Numbered from the stretch's first letter, positions 1 through 9,085 are shown. The stretch is DNA of 64,000 nt from Sideroxyarcus emersonii (GCF_021654335.1 NZ_AP023423.1:2293001-2357000); one strand, 5' to 3'. Translations and numbers: made by a program. The notes: generated from the letters alone by a model not told the origin.

Positions 1-1
1 C

Positions 2-190
2 ACATTCTTCACCTACAAGACCTGGAGCATGCTGCATGAGGCCATCGTCGAGGGCCAGACGACGTCTTCGACATGGGGGCCACCCCTGTGGATACCTTAC
101 GGCCTGATGTTCGCCGGGATGACCTTGCTGTGCCTGCAGATGCTGCTGCAGATCCTGATCGCCCTGAAAACCAGAGGAGCGGCAAATTGA
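2..190 (+). CDS. TRAP transporter small permease (DctQ family), 3' end only
   Basis: Open frame running in from the left edge and stopping at the TGA at 188-190. The visible 62 residues end in a hydrophobic helix (GLMFAGMTLLCLQMLLQ) preceded by a W-x-P-Y/P-L-W-I-P-Y stretch typical of the last membrane segment of DctQ/MatQ small permeases. It directly precedes and overlaps the large permease gene, the usual DctQ-DctM order. In TRAP systems the small subunit binds the large permease in the inner membrane. The substrate-binding protein must lie left of the window. Family assignment rests on context plus the short C-terminus. Confidence 0.7.
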   Translation, partial: TFFTYKTWSMLHEAIVEGQTTSSTWGPPLWIPYGLMFAGMTLLCLQMLLQILIALKTRGAAN

Positions 191-1542
191 GTGTCGGCAT
201 CATTGGAATCCTGTACGGGCTTGGCACCCTGCTGTTCATGTTCTCGGGCATGCCGATCGCATTCGCCCTGGGCAGCATCGCCGTGTTGTTCATGTTCATC
301 TTCATGCCGGCATCGTCGCTCGATACGGTCACGCTGAACGTCTATGAGGAGATGGCCAACATCACGCTGCTGTCGGTCCCGCTCTTCATCCTCAAAGGGG
401 CGGCCATCGGCAAGTCGCGCGCCGGTGCCGACCTCTATCTGGCCATCCATGCCTGGATGCACAAGATCCCGGGCGGACTGGGCATCGCTAACGTATTCGC
501 CAGCGCCCTGTTCGCCGCCATGTCGGGTTCGAGCCCGGCCACCTGTTCGGCCATCGGCAGCGCGGGCATCCCCGAGATGCGCGCACGCGGCTATTCGCCG
601 CGCTTCGCGGCCGGCATCATCGCGGCCGGCGGCACGCTCGGCATCCTGCTGCCCCCCTCCATCGTGATGATCCTGTTCTCCGTCGCAGCCGAGCAGTCGC
701 TGGGCCGGCTGTTCCTGGCCGGGATCGGTCCCGGCATCCTGATGGTGGTGCTGTTCTCCGGCTACGCCGCATTCCGCTACAAGAAGGAATACAAGGAAGC
801 GCTCGACACCTACAACCAGGGCGGCAGGAAATCGGCCTATCTCGAGGCGATGGAATTGACGCTGTACGACAAGTTCAGGCTGCTGCCCCGCGTCGTTCCG
901 TTCGTCACCCTGCTGGTCGGCGTCATGGTCGCCCTTTACGGCGGGTTCGCCACACCGTCCGAGACCGCCGGCCTGGGCGGTATCCTGGCGCTGTGCCTGA
1001 TCGCGCTCATCTACCGGATGTGGAGGCCGTCGCAGCTCAAGCCCATCCTGTCGGGCACGCTGAAGGAATCGACCATGCTGATGTTCATCATCGGCATGTC
1101 GCTGCTCTACTCCTACGTCATGAGCTACCTGCACATCAGCCAGTCCGCGGCGGAAGCCATCGTCGCGCTGAGCCTGTCCAAATGGGCGCTGTTGAGCGTG
1201 ATCCTGCTGATGGTCGTGGTACTGGGTTTCTTCCTGCCGCCGGTATCGATCATCCTGATGACGGCACCGATCATATTGCCGCCGCTCAAGGCAGCCGGTT
1301 TCGACCTGATCTGGTTCGGCGTGGTCATGACCATCGTGATGGAGATGGGGCTGATCCATCCTCCGGTCGGGCTCAACATCTTCGTCATCAAGAACATCGC
1401 ACCGGACATCCCGCTGAAGGACATCATCTGGGGGGTGATCCCCTTCGTCGGCCTGATGATGTTCGCGGTGTTGCTGATCTGCCTCTTCCCGGGAATCGCC
1501 ACCTGGTTCCCCGACATGATCTACGGCATGAGCGGCAAATGA
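187..1542 (+). CDS. TRAP transporter large permease (DctM family), probably for malonate
   Basis: Multi-pass inner-membrane protein of 451 residues with the DctM look: hydrophobic throughout, FSGMPIAFALG near the N-terminus, GSSPATCSAIGS and GGTLGILLPPSIVMILF in the first half, and a late LIHPPVGLNIFVIKNIA motif. It performs sodium- or proton-coupled uptake of a C3/C4 dicarboxylate. I chose the TTG at 187 because it overlaps the upstream stop (TTGA) and has GAGGAG eight bases before it; the frame is open to an ATG at 73, but that would overlap dctQ deeply. Lying directly ahead of mdcA, it most likely imports malonate, as MatPQM does in rhizobia. The substrate is inferred from neighbours. Confidence 0.88.
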   Translation: MSVGIIGILYGLGTLLFMFSGMPIAFALGSIAVLFMFIFMPASSLDTVTLNVYEEMANITLLSVPLFILKGAAIGKSRAGADLYLAIHAWMHKIPGGLGIANVFASALFAAMSGSSPATCSAIGSAGIPEMRARGYSPRFAAGIIAAGGTLGILLPPSIVMILFSVAAEQSLGRLFLAGIGPGILMVVLFSGYAAFRYKKEYKEALDTYNQGGRKSAYLEAMELTLYDKFRLLPRVVPFVTLLVGVMVALYGGFATPSETAGLGGILALCLIALIYRMWRPSQLKPILSGTLKESTMLMFIIGMSLLYSYVMSYLHISQSAAEAIVALSLSKWALLSVILLMVVVLGFFLPPVSIILMTAPIILPPLKAAGFDLIWFGVVMTIVMEMGLIHPPVGLNIFVIKNIAPDIPLKDIIWGVIPFVGLMMFAVLLICLFPGIATWFPDMIYGMSGK

Positions 1543-1567
1543 CCTGCGCGCGCCACAGGCAAACAGC

Positions 1568-3229
1568 ATGAACGCCACGGACATTCCTGAAAAACGCTGG
1601 GACACGCTGGCGCGCAGCCGCGATGCACGGCTGGCGCGGGCGGGACATCTGGCGTCCGGATGCATCGTACCCGCAGACCGGATCGTGCCACTGCTCGAAG
1701 CGCTGATCGAGCCCGGCGACCGCGTCTGCATCGAGGGCAACAACCAGAAACAGGCGGACTTCCTGGCACGCAGCCTGGTCAAGACCGATCCCTCGCGCCT
1801 GCGCGACCTGCACCTGGTGCAATCGGTGCTGGCCCTGCCCGAGCACATCGACCTGATCGAACGCGGCCAGGTGAGCCGCATCGACTTCTCGTTCTCCGGT
1901 CCGCAGGCTGCACGCCTGGCGCGCCTGGTGGAAAGCAGGAAGATCGCCATCGGAGCGATCCACACCTACCTCGAGCTGTTCGCGCGCTACTTCGTCGACC
2001 TGACGCCGCGTGTCGCACTGATCGCGGCGCAGGCGGCCGACCGCGAGGGCAACCTGTACACCGGCCCCAACACCGAAGACACGCCGGCCATCGTCGAAGC
2101 GACGACCTTCAAGGGCGGCATCGTCATCGCGCAGGTCAACCAGATCGTGGACAAGTTGCCGCGCGTGGACATCCCGGCGGACTGGGTGGACTACGTCGTG
2201 CAGGCGCCGACGCCGCATTACATCGAGCCGCTGTTCACCCGCGATCCTGCGCAGATCACCGAGATCCAGGTGCTGATGGGGATGATCGCGATCAAGGGGC
2301 TGTATGCCGAATACGGCATCAAGCGCCTCAACCACGGCATCGGCTTCGACACCGCGGCAATCGAATTGCTGCTCCCCACTTACGCTGCAGACCTGGGGCT
2401 GAAGGGCAAGATCTGCACCCACTGGGCACTGAATCCGCATCCGACGCTGATCCCCGCGATCGAAGCCGGCTTCGTCGAGTCGGTGCATTCATTTGGTTCC
2501 GAGGTCGGCATGGAGCGCTACACCGCAGCGCGGCCGGATATTTTCTTCACCGGGGCGGATGGTTCTATGCGCTCCAACCGCGCCTTCTGCCAGGCAGCCG
2601 GCCATTACGCCTGCGACCTGTTCATCGGCTCCACCCTGCAGATCGACCTGCAGGGCAACAGCTCGACCGCGACCAAGGGACGCATCGCCGGATTCGGCGG
2701 TGCGCCGAACATGGGCGCCGATGCGCGCGGCCGGCGCCATGCCTCGCCGGCCTGGTTGCGTGCCGGCCGCGAAGGACGCGGCGACATCGCGATGCCGCGC
2801 GGACAGAAGCTGGTCGTGCAGATCGTGGAGACCTTCCGCGAGCATATGGAGCCGGCATTCGTCGAACGCCTCGATGCCTGGGATCTGGCGGCGACGGCGA
2901 ACATGGATCTGCCGCCGGTGATGATCTACGGCGAGGACCTGACCCACATCATCACCGAGGAGGGCATCGCCAACCTGCTGCTGTGCCGGACGCCGCAGGA
3001 ACGCGAACAGGCCATCCGCGGCGTGGCCGGCTACACGCCGGTCGGCATGGTGCGCGATACGCGCATGGTGGAGAACCTGCGCGATCGCGGCATCATCCGC
3101 CGTCCGGAAGACATGGGCATCAGGAAGAGCGATGCAACGCGCGACCTGCTCGCCGCGCGCAGCGTCAAGGACCTGGTGCATGCCTCCGGCGGCTTGTACG
3201 ACCCGCCCAGGCAATTCCGCAACTGGTGA
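1568..3229 (+). CDS. mdcA: Malonate decarboxylase alpha subunit (acetyl-ACP:malonate ACP transferase)
   Basis: First subunit of the cytoplasmic biotin-independent malonate decarboxylase. It swaps acetate for malonate on the thiol of the prosthetic group carried by MdcC. The 553-residue length is normal, and the protein carries MdcA-type stretches such as KICTHWALNPHPTLIPAIE, ESVHSFGSEVGMERY and the C-terminal GIANLLLCRTP. The fold is CoA-transferase-like. It starts 25 bases after the TRAP permease with only a weak ribosome site (no clear GGAGG), and mdcC follows after 12 bases. Part of a tightly packed operon with all structural and maturation genes, so it is probably a working enzyme. Confidence 0.95.
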   Translation: MNATDIPEKRWDTLARSRDARLARAGHLASGCIVPADRIVPLLEALIEPGDRVCIEGNNQKQADFLARSLVKTDPSRLRDLHLVQSVLALPEHIDLIERGQVSRIDFSFSGPQAARLARLVESRKIAIGAIHTYLELFARYFVDLTPRVALIAAQAADREGNLYTGPNTEDTPAIVEATTFKGGIVIAQVNQIVDKLPRVDIPADWVDYVVQAPTPHYIEPLFTRDPAQITEIQVLMGMIAIKGLYAEYGIKRLNHGIGFDTAAIELLLPTYAADLGLKGKICTHWALNPHPTLIPAIEAGFVESVHSFGSEVGMERYTAARPDIFFTGADGSMRSNRAFCQAAGHYACDLFIGSTLQIDLQGNSSTATKGRIAGFGGAPNMGADARGRRHASPAWLRAGREGRGDIAMPRGQKLVVQIVETFREHMEPAFVERLDAWDLAATANMDLPPVMIYGEDLTHIITEEGIANLLLCRTPQEREQAIRGVAGYTPVGMVRDTRMVENLRDRGIIRRPEDMGIRKSDATRDLLAARSVKDLVHASGGLYDPPRQFRNW

Positions 3230-3241
3230 CAGGAACAGATC

Positions 3242-3559
3242 ATGGAACAATTCTCGCTCACGCTGCCGTCAGCCCCCCTGCCGCAGAACATCCCTGGTGC
3301 CTCGATATGCGGCGTCGTCTCGTCCGGCAACCTGGAGGTTCTGGTCGAAGCCGCCCCGTTGCGCGATGCCTGCACGTTCGTGGTAAACACATCCGCACAT
3401 GGCTTTCGCGATATCTGGGAAGCCGTGCTGAAGGACTTCGCCCGCCGCCACAGTGTCGGCGGCCTCAGCCTGTCCATCAACGATGCTGGCGCCACGCCGG
3501 CGGTGGTCAGCCTGCGCCTCGACCAGGCCTTCGAAGCATGCCGCGGAGAACCCGCATGA
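3242..3559 (+). CDS. mdcC: Malonate decarboxylase acyl carrier protein (delta subunit)
   Basis: Small carrier protein of 105 residues that holds the 2'-(5''-phosphoribosyl)-3'-dephospho-CoA arm shuttling acetyl and malonyl groups between MdcA and MdcDE. The GVVSSGNLEVLVEA segment around residues 22-35 contains the serine expected to carry the arm in this family. An AGGAAC sequence lies ahead of the ATG. Its TGA overlaps the mdcD start as ATGA at 3556-3559, suggesting translational coupling. It depends on MdcB and MdcG, both encoded downstream, for prosthetic-group synthesis and attachment. Confidence 0.93.
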   Translation: MEQFSLTLPSAPLPQNIPGASICGVVSSGNLEVLVEAAPLRDACTFVVNTSAHGFRDIWEAVLKDFARRHSVGGLSLSINDAGATPAVVSLRLDQAFEACRGEPA

Positions 3560-4452
3560 ACGGCCTGCCGATCAGCTACCTGGAAGCTTCTGCGCGAAAA
3601 CGCCTGAGCGGCCTGCTCGATGCCGGTTCCTTCGTCGAATTCTGCCCTCCCGAAATGCGGCGATCCAGTCCGCACCTGGCCCTGCTGGATGCGCCGCTTG
3701 CGTTCGACGACGGCGTGGTGACCGGCCGTGCCGCGCTGGCAGGTCACAAGGTGCTGGTGGCGGCGCAGGAAGGTCGCTTCAATGGCGGCGCGGTAGGCGA
3801 AGTGCATGGTGCCAAGATACGCGGCCTGCTCGACCGCGCGCTGATCGAACACCCCGCCGCGGTGCTGCTGCTGGTGGATTCGGGCGGTGTGCGCCTGCAC
3901 GAGGCCAACGCCGGCCTGATCGCCATCTCCGAGATCATGCGCGCCGTGTTGCGCGTCCAGGCTGCAGGCATCCCGGTGTTTGCGCTCGTCGGCGGTTCCT
4001 GCGGCGCATTCGGCGGCATGGGCATCGTCACCCGTCTGTGCACCGAAGTGATCATGTCGGAACAGGGACGGCTCGGCTTGTCCGGGCCCGAAGTGATCGA
4101 AACGGTCAAGGGCGTGGACGAGTTCGATTCGCGCGACCGCGCACTGGTATGGCGCGTCACCGGCGGCAAGCTGCGCCGGGCGCTGGGCGAGGCGACGCTG
4201 CTGGTCGACGACACGATCCCCGCGTTCCGCGCTGCGGCTGCCGGCCTGCTCGACCGTTATCAGGCACAGCCGCCGATGCCCGGCGATCTTGCCGCGCTGC
4301 AGGCGGCACAGGACGAACTGACCGAACGCAGCCGGCGTTTTGCTGCAGCGCGCGACGGCAGGGAAATCTGGCAAGCCTTTTTCGCCGACGCCTCCCGCGT
4401 ACCGGAAATGAGCGTCGACGAATTCAACACCCGATTGGGAGAGATGGCATGA
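3556..4452 (+). CDS. mdcD: Malonate decarboxylase beta subunit
   Basis: With MdcE it forms the carboxyltransferase-like part that decarboxylates malonyl-S-ACP to acetyl-S-ACP and CO2. The 298 residues show the crotonase/carboxyltransferase pattern: FNGGAVGEVHGAKI, LLLVDSGGVRLHEANAG and VGGSCGAFGGMGIV glycine-rich loops that build the oxyanion hole. The ATG at 3556 overlaps the mdcC stop and gives the usual start MNGLPISYLEASARKR. The reading frame is open further upstream but only inside mdcA/mdcC. The 3' end overlaps mdcE by ATGA. Confidence 0.95.
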   Translation: MNGLPISYLEASARKRLSGLLDAGSFVEFCPPEMRRSSPHLALLDAPLAFDDGVVTGRAALAGHKVLVAAQEGRFNGGAVGEVHGAKIRGLLDRALIEHPAAVLLLVDSGGVRLHEANAGLIAISEIMRAVLRVQAAGIPVFALVGGSCGAFGGMGIVTRLCTEVIMSEQGRLGLSGPEVIETVKGVDEFDSRDRALVWRVTGGKLRRALGEATLLVDDTIPAFRAAAAGLLDRYQAQPPMPGDLAALQAAQDELTERSRRFAAARDGREIWQAFFADASRVPEMSVDEFNTRLGEMA

Positions 4453-5171
4453 ACGGGCAGGCGCTATACGACCGCCTGTTCGGTGCAGGTGCGCATGCCC
4501 TGACTGCCGAAGGTCGCTTCCTGCGCGGAACGGCCAGGATCGGCGCCCGGGAAGCGGCGGTGATCGGCACACTGGACCATGCCGCGATCGACGTGCCGCT
4601 CGCGCTGCGCATCGCGGAATCGATTCTGCGCGCGGTGCACGCTGACGCCGCCAGCGACATGCCGCCGCGCCCCATCCTGTTCATCGCCGACACCCAGGGC
4701 CAGGCGCTGTCGCGGCACGAGGAACTGCTCGGTCTGAACGGTTACTTTGCCCATGTGGTGCGCTGCGTCGACCTGGCGCGCAGGCAGGGACACCGCCTGC
4801 TCACGGTGATCAGCGGCGAGGCGGTCAGCGGCGGTTTCCTCGCCTACGGCATGATGGCCGACCGCATTTGCGCGCTGCCGAACTCGCAAGTGCGCGTGAT
4901 GGACCTGCGCGCGATGGCGCGCGTCACCAAGATCGGCCTCGAACGACTCGAAGAACTTGCAAAGCAATCGCCCGTCTTCGCGCCCGGTGCCGAGAACTAC
5001 TGGCGCATGGGCGGCATCCACGAGCTGTGGTCGGAGAACGACGTCTGGCCCGAACGCCTGGCGGCTGCCCTCGCCTGCGCCGGCAGCACCGACGATCGCG
5101 CGGCGATCGGACTCGAACGCGGCGGACGGCTGCTGGCCGCACCGACGGCACAGATCGTGGCCAACCCGTGA
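4449..5171 (+). CDS. mdcE: Malonate decarboxylase gamma subunit
   Basis: Partner of MdcD in the malonyl-ACP decarboxylase reaction. The 240-residue protein has the TLDHAAIDVPLALRIA segment and SGEAVSGGFLAYGMMADRI glycine-rich loop typical of MdcE, followed by an ALPNSQVRVMDLRAMARVTKI region. The start ATG at 4449 sits inside the mdcD stop (ATGA), and its own stop overlaps the mdcG GTG. Coupled translation of mdcD and mdcE suits a heterodimer with equal stoichiometry. Confidence 0.94.
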   Translation: MNGQALYDRLFGAGAHALTAEGRFLRGTARIGAREAAVIGTLDHAAIDVPLALRIAESILRAVHADAASDMPPRPILFIADTQGQALSRHEELLGLNGYFAHVVRCVDLARRQGHRLLTVISGEAVSGGFLAYGMMADRICALPNSQVRVMDLRAMARVTKIGLERLEELAKQSPVFAPGAENYWRMGGIHELWSENDVWPERLAAALACAGSTDDRAAIGLERGGRLLAAPTAQIVANP

Positions 5172-5842
5172 ACACCTTGCGCCTGCGCCGTCACGATCTG
5201 GTCTGGCTCGATCCCGCCATCGATGTCGGCCGCTTCGCGGCGGCTGCCCAGGCAGATGCGACGCGCCACTGGGTGAAACAGGGCTTCCCGCTGGTCGTGG
5301 CCCGGCAAACCGCCGCGCCAGGGGAAGGTGCGGAACGGATCAAGCTGGGTTTCACCCTGCCGTCCGCACCGGCGCGCACGCGGGTCATGCTCAGCGCAGA
5401 CCGCCCGGCGATCATTCGTCATTCGCGTCCGCTGCTGCTGGCCGACGCGATGCATCTCGCCCCAACCGACTGGCAGGCCAATATGAACAAGTTGCATGCG
5501 CTGTTCGAACGCACCGGTACGGTGGCACGCGTGTATGGTTCGCTGTCGTCCGAGATACTCACCGGCAGGCGTTATCTCGATGCATCGAGCGACCTCGACC
5601 TGCTGCTGGAATGCGGCGACGCGACAAGGCTGCGCGAACTGCTGACCGGGCTGGAGGTTTTTTCGCCGGCGGTGCCGCGCATCGACGGCGAAATCCTGGC
5701 GACATCGGGATGGGCGGCGGCCTGGCGCGAACTGGCGGCGGCGATGCGTAACGGCATTGCCCAGGTGCTGGCCAAGTCCGACACCGACGTGCAGCTGATC
5801 GGCGTCGAGGAGTTCACTCAACCGTTCCCGGTTCCCGCCTGA
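5168..5842 (+). CDS. mdcG: Phosphoribosyl-dephospho-CoA transferase
   Basis: Nucleotidyltransferase that attaches the dephospho-CoA-derived arm to the serine of MdcC. The 224-residue protein has a polymerase-beta-like active site: the YGSLSSEILTG loop followed about 15 residues later by SSDLDLLLE, whose two aspartates bind metal. I chose the GTG at 5168 because it overlaps the mdcE stop (GTGA) and yields the expected N-terminus NTLRLRRHDLVWLDP. The stop is followed after one base by the mdcB ATG. Confidence 0.92.
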   Translation: MNTLRLRRHDLVWLDPAIDVGRFAAAAQADATRHWVKQGFPLVVARQTAAPGEGAERIKLGFTLPSAPARTRVMLSADRPAIIRHSRPLLLADAMHLAPTDWQANMNKLHALFERTGTVARVYGSLSSEILTGRRYLDASSDLDLLLECGDATRLRELLTGLEVFSPAVPRIDGEILATSGWAAAWRELAAAMRNGIAQVLAKSDTDVQLIGVEEFTQPFPVPA

Positions 5843-5843
5843 C

Positions 5844-6731
5844 ATGACAACCGTACTCAATCATGCAGCCGGAAACGCGACCCGTCGCAGCGTCTCGGCC
5901 GAAGACTGTTTCCGGCTGGAACACTGCTGCCTGGAGGCACTGCGTTACGAGATCCTGGCCTGGCCCAAGCCCGGCCTGGTGTCGCCGGTCGATTCGGGCA
6001 GCCATCGCGACATGCACATGGGCACCTTCTTCGCCAGCATCGCTGCATTGCAAGGCAGCTTCACCGAACTCGCACGAGCCGGCACCGGCGGCCCTTCCTT
6101 CAGCGTGCTGCAGGCGATCGGCCTGCAGGCGGAGCGGAAGATGCTGTGCGCCACCGGTGGCGTCAACACGCATCGCGGCGCGATCTTCAACCTCGGCCTG
6201 CTGGTAGCCGCAGCCGCACTGCGCAGATCGGACCGTACACTCGCCGGGCTGACATGCGGCGCCGTCGTCGCCAGGACATGGGGCCGAGAGATCCTGGCCG
6301 GCCGCCGGCACAGGCCGGCTTCCCATGGCGACCATGTGTTCAGGAAATATGCCGCCGGCGGTGCGCGTAGCGAAGCGGCCGCAGGTTTCCCGACTGTCTA
6401 CAGCATCGGCCTGCCGACCCTGCGCCGCCTGCTGCAGGCGGGCCATGACCGCGAAACGGCGCTGATCGGCACCCTGATGGCCATGATGGAACACCTGCCC
6501 GACACCAATGTGCTCTGGCGCGGCGGAGAAAGCGGCCTCGATCTGGTACGCGGCTCTGCTGCCGATTTCAACCGCATGGGCGGGGTGTCCACTGCCGGCT
6601 GGCAGGGAAGGTTGCAGGTCCTGCACCGTGCCTTCGTTGCGCGCAACCTCAGCCCGGGTGGCAGTGCCGACCTGGCGGCGGCGACCTGGGCCGCCCACCG
6701 GATCGAGACCCTGCATGCGCAGGCCGGTTGA
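5844..6731 (+). CDS. mdcB: Triphosphoribosyl-dephospho-CoA synthase (CitG family)
   Basis: Makes the prosthetic-group precursor from ATP and 3'-dephospho-CoA for transfer by MdcG. The 295 residues match the CitG/MdcB family: KPGLVSPVDSGSHRDMHMGTFFAS near residues 38-62, GGVNTHRGAIFNLGLL around 110-125, and LPDTNVLWRGGESGLDLVR in the last third. The ATG follows the mdcG stop after a single base. Completes the maturation pair expected beside an MdcC carrier protein. Confidence 0.93.
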   Translation: MTTVLNHAAGNATRRSVSAEDCFRLEHCCLEALRYEILAWPKPGLVSPVDSGSHRDMHMGTFFASIAALQGSFTELARAGTGGPSFSVLQAIGLQAERKMLCATGGVNTHRGAIFNLGLLVAAAALRRSDRTLAGLTCGAVVARTWGREILAGRRHRPASHGDHVFRKYAAGGARSEAAAGFPTVYSIGLPTLRRLLQAGHDRETALIGTLMAMMEHLPDTNVLWRGGESGLDLVRGSAADFNRMGGVSTAGWQGRLQVLHRAFVARNLSPGGSADLAAATWAAHRIETLHAQAG

Positions 6732-6732
6732 T

Positions 6733-7659
6733 ATGCGACTCGCCATACTCTGCTCCGGTCAGGCTGGCCAGCATCGCAACATGCTGGACGACCTGCTCGT
6801 CGCCCCCAAATGCGCATCCATGCGGCAGGCGGCGAGCGCGGTGCTGGGACAGGATGTCGCGCAATGGTGGAACGCGCTCGGCGACAAGGAGATATTCCTC
6901 AACCAGCATGCCCAGTTCGCCATCGCCTGTTACCAGCTGTCCATCTGGGCGCGCATCGCGCCGCTGCTGCCCGAACCCGATCTGGTCGCCGGCTATTCGC
7001 TGGGCGAGTTGCTCGCCTACCATGTCGCCGGGGCGCTGACTGCCGCAGAGACGTTGCGGCTGGTGCGCGCGCGCGCGCGCCTGATGGACGAAGCCGCAGC
7101 CGGCGCGGGGAGCGGATGCATGGTTCTGTGGCGCGGCCGGGTATCCCCCGCAACGCTGGCCGCCCGCGACCGCGCGATCTCCGACTACGGCCTGGATATC
7201 GCGATCGAGCGCAGGAACGGCGAGACGGTGATGGCCGGGCCCGCTCAGGCGATCGAGCGCTTCGTTGCCGATTTCCAGGCGCTCAATCCGGGCATGGTGT
7301 GCTTGCCGGTCAGCATCCCCGCACACAGCCGTTACCTTGCCCAGGCGGCCAATTCGTTCCGCGATATCCTGGAAGCGAGCGGGATAGTCGCGCCCAAGAT
7401 ACCCGTGCTGGCCGGGGTCGACGCGATGCCGGTGCGCTCGCGCGCAGCGGCGATCGATGCGCTGTCGCGGCAGATCGCCACGACCATCAGATGGGACGGG
7501 TGCATGGAAGCGCTGGCGGAATCGGGCATCGACAAAGCGATCGAGCTCGGGCCGGGTAACGACCTCGCAAAATTGCTTGCCGCGGAACATCCGCGGGTCG
7601 CCGCCCATGCCATCGGAGATTTCAGCGATCATCACGCGCTCGTGGAATGGCTGAAATAG
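6733..7659 (+). CDS. mdcH: Malonate decarboxylase epsilon subunit (malonyl-CoA:ACP transacylase)
   Basis: Loads the first malonyl group onto holo-MdcC from malonyl-CoA. The 308-residue protein is FabD-like, with nucleophile serine at about residue 89 in AGYSLGELLA and the active-site histidine region VSIPAHSRYLAQA. The ATG at 6733 is one base past the mdcB stop; an in-frame start farther upstream would lie inside mdcB. Last gene of the core mdc set. No regulator of the MdcR type is visible in the window. Confidence 0.92.
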   Translation: MRLAILCSGQAGQHRNMLDDLLVAPKCASMRQAASAVLGQDVAQWWNALGDKEIFLNQHAQFAIACYQLSIWARIAPLLPEPDLVAGYSLGELLAYHVAGALTAAETLRLVRARARLMDEAAAGAGSGCMVLWRGRVSPATLAARDRAISDYGLDIAIERRNGETVMAGPAQAIERFVADFQALNPGMVCLPVSIPAHSRYLAQAANSFRDILEASGIVAPKIPVLAGVDAMPVRSRAAAIDALSRQIATTIRWDGCMEALAESGIDKAIELGPGNDLAKLLAAEHPRVAAHAIGDFSDHHALVEWLK

Positions 7660-7690
7660 TACGCCGGGATCGCCCGGCCAAATCACGGCA

Positions 7691-7710
7691 GGACAGGGCT
7701 TCTCCTGTCC
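7691..7710 (+). other. Stem-loop between mdcH and the TauE permease gene
   Basis: Perfect 7-bp stem (GGACAGG/CCTGTCC) with a six-base loop, 32 bases after the mdcH stop and 23 bases before the next ATG. There is no T-run after it, so it is not an obvious intrinsic terminator. It may mark an mRNA processing or stability boundary inside the operon. Confidence 0.4.
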
Positions 7711-7732
7711 GGCCACCAGAGGGAGTCAATCG

Positions 7733-8536
7733 ATGATCAGTTGGGAATTCGTTCTGCTTTATCTTGCCGCCGGCAGCATCGCCGGCTTCCTCGCCGGGCT
7801 GCTGGGCGTGGGCGGAGGCGTGGTGATCGTCCCCATCCTGATGTTCATCTTCGCCGCCCAGCATTTCCCGGCAGACCACATGATCCATATCGCGATCGGC
7901 ACCTCGCTCGCCAGCATCATGTTCACCTCGGTGGCCAGTCTGCGCGCCCACCACCGGCATGGCGCAGTCGACTGGAGCATCGTGCAGCGCATCACGCCCG
8001 GCATCCTGGTCGGCACCCTGGCCGGCACGTTCCTGGTGGCCAAATTGCCGGCGAGCCTGCTCAAGGGCCTGTTCATCGTGTTCCTGTTCTACGTGGCAAC
8101 GCAGCTGATACTCAACATCAAACCGAAGCCGACGCGCCAGCTTCCCGGCACCGGCGGCATCATCGCGGCGGGCGGCATCATCGGCCTGGTATCGAGCTTC
8201 GTCGGCATCGGCGGCGGCGCGCTGTCGGTGCCCTTCATGACCTGGAGCAACGTGAAGATGCACAACGCCATCGGCACCTCGGCTGCGATCGGTTTCCCCA
8301 TTGCCGTCGCCGGCACCGTCGGCTATCTGCTGAACGGCTGGTCGGTCGCCGATCTGCCGGAGGGCAGCCTGGGCTTTATCCACCTGCCTTCCCTGGCCGG
8401 CCTGGTGGTGGCCAGCGTACTCATCGCCCCGCTGGGGGCCAGGGCCGCCCACAGACTGCCGGTGGCAACGCTCAAGAAAGTGTTTGCGACTTTCCTCTTC
8501 GTCATCGGCGTCAAGATGCTGCTAGGCACAATCTGA
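7733..8536 (+). CDS. TauE/SafE-family membrane permease
   Basis: Inner-membrane protein of 267 residues with about eight hydrophobic segments and the two repeated glycine-rich motifs of this family: FLAGLLGVGGGVVIVPIL near the N-terminus and GLVSSFVGIGGGALSVPF in the second half. Members move sulfite, sulfoacetate, taurine or other organic anions, and related genes recur beside malonate decarboxylase genes. GAGGGAGT precedes the ATG. Placed 73 bases after mdcH on the same strand, it may be a second malonate or anion transporter, or an exporter. Family is clear, substrate unknown. Confidence 0.85.
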   Translation: MISWEFVLLYLAAGSIAGFLAGLLGVGGGVVIVPILMFIFAAQHFPADHMIHIAIGTSLASIMFTSVASLRAHHRHGAVDWSIVQRITPGILVGTLAGTFLVAKLPASLLKGLFIVFLFYVATQLILNIKPKPTRQLPGTGGIIAAGGIIGLVSSFVGIGGGALSVPFMTWSNVKMHNAIGTSAAIGFPIAVAGTVGYLLNGWSVADLPEGSLGFIHLPSLAGLVVASVLIAPLGARAAHRLPVATLKKVFATFLFVIGVKMLLGTI

Positions 8537-8547
8537 CACGGCCTGCG

Positions 8548-9069
8548 TCAGACCAGCCCGGCCAGCCAGAGCCGCAACCTGAGACCGATCCCGGTGGTGT
8601 AGCCGACCTCGACGAAGCGTATGGTGCCGTCGGGGGAGACGATGAAGCTGGCAGGAACGGCGTGCACTCCCCAAGCGGCGGAGAGACTGCCGTCCGCATC
8701 GTTCAGCACCGGGAAGTCGATCCCCTGCTCGCGCATGAACCTGGCCACCTCCTCCGGCTTGCCGCTTTGCATGGCGATGGTGATGACGTTCGGATGGTCG
8801 TGCGCAATGGCATCGATGGAGTGCTGCTCGGCACGGCAGATCGGACACCATGTGCCCCAGAAATGCACCAGCACCGGTCGTTCCGGATGGGCGGGCAACC
8901 GATAGGGCGAGCCGGCAAGCGTGGCGCCCTGCAGGAGCGGGGCGGGACCGCTGACCATGTCGCGCTGCTGCCAGGCACGCACCCCCGCCGCTACCGCGAC
9001 GAACAGCAGCAGGTTGATGGCATAGCCGCGCCATCGGTTCGCTGGTTTTCTGCTGTTGTCGGTCGGCAT
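8548..9069 (-). CDS. Membrane-anchored thioredoxin-like protein (TlpA/ResA/DsbE type)
   Basis: A 173-residue thiol-disulfide protein with one N-terminal membrane helix (about residues 16-33) and a periplasmic thioredoxin fold. The redox motif is W-C-P-I-C at residues 74-78, within VLVHFWGTWCPICRAEQ, followed by the cis-proline region VHAVPASFIVSPDGTIRF. The start was set at 9069, just ahead of the membrane anchor; upstream codons in frame belong to another gene. It converges with the TauE gene, 11 bases apart. Likely reduces disulfides during cytochrome or envelope protein maturation. The specific partner cannot be read from the sequence. Confidence 0.85.
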   Translation of the reverse strand: MPTDNSRKPANRWRGYAINLLLFVAVAAGVRAWQQRDMVSGPAPLLQGATLAGSPYRLPAHPERPVLVHFWGTWCPICRAEQHSIDAIAHDHPNVITIAMQSGKPEEVARFMREQGIDFPVLNDADGSLSAAWGVHAVPASFIVSPDGTIRFVEVGYTTGIGLRLRLWLAGLV

Positions 9070-9085
9070 GATCGGATGGGGGCGG

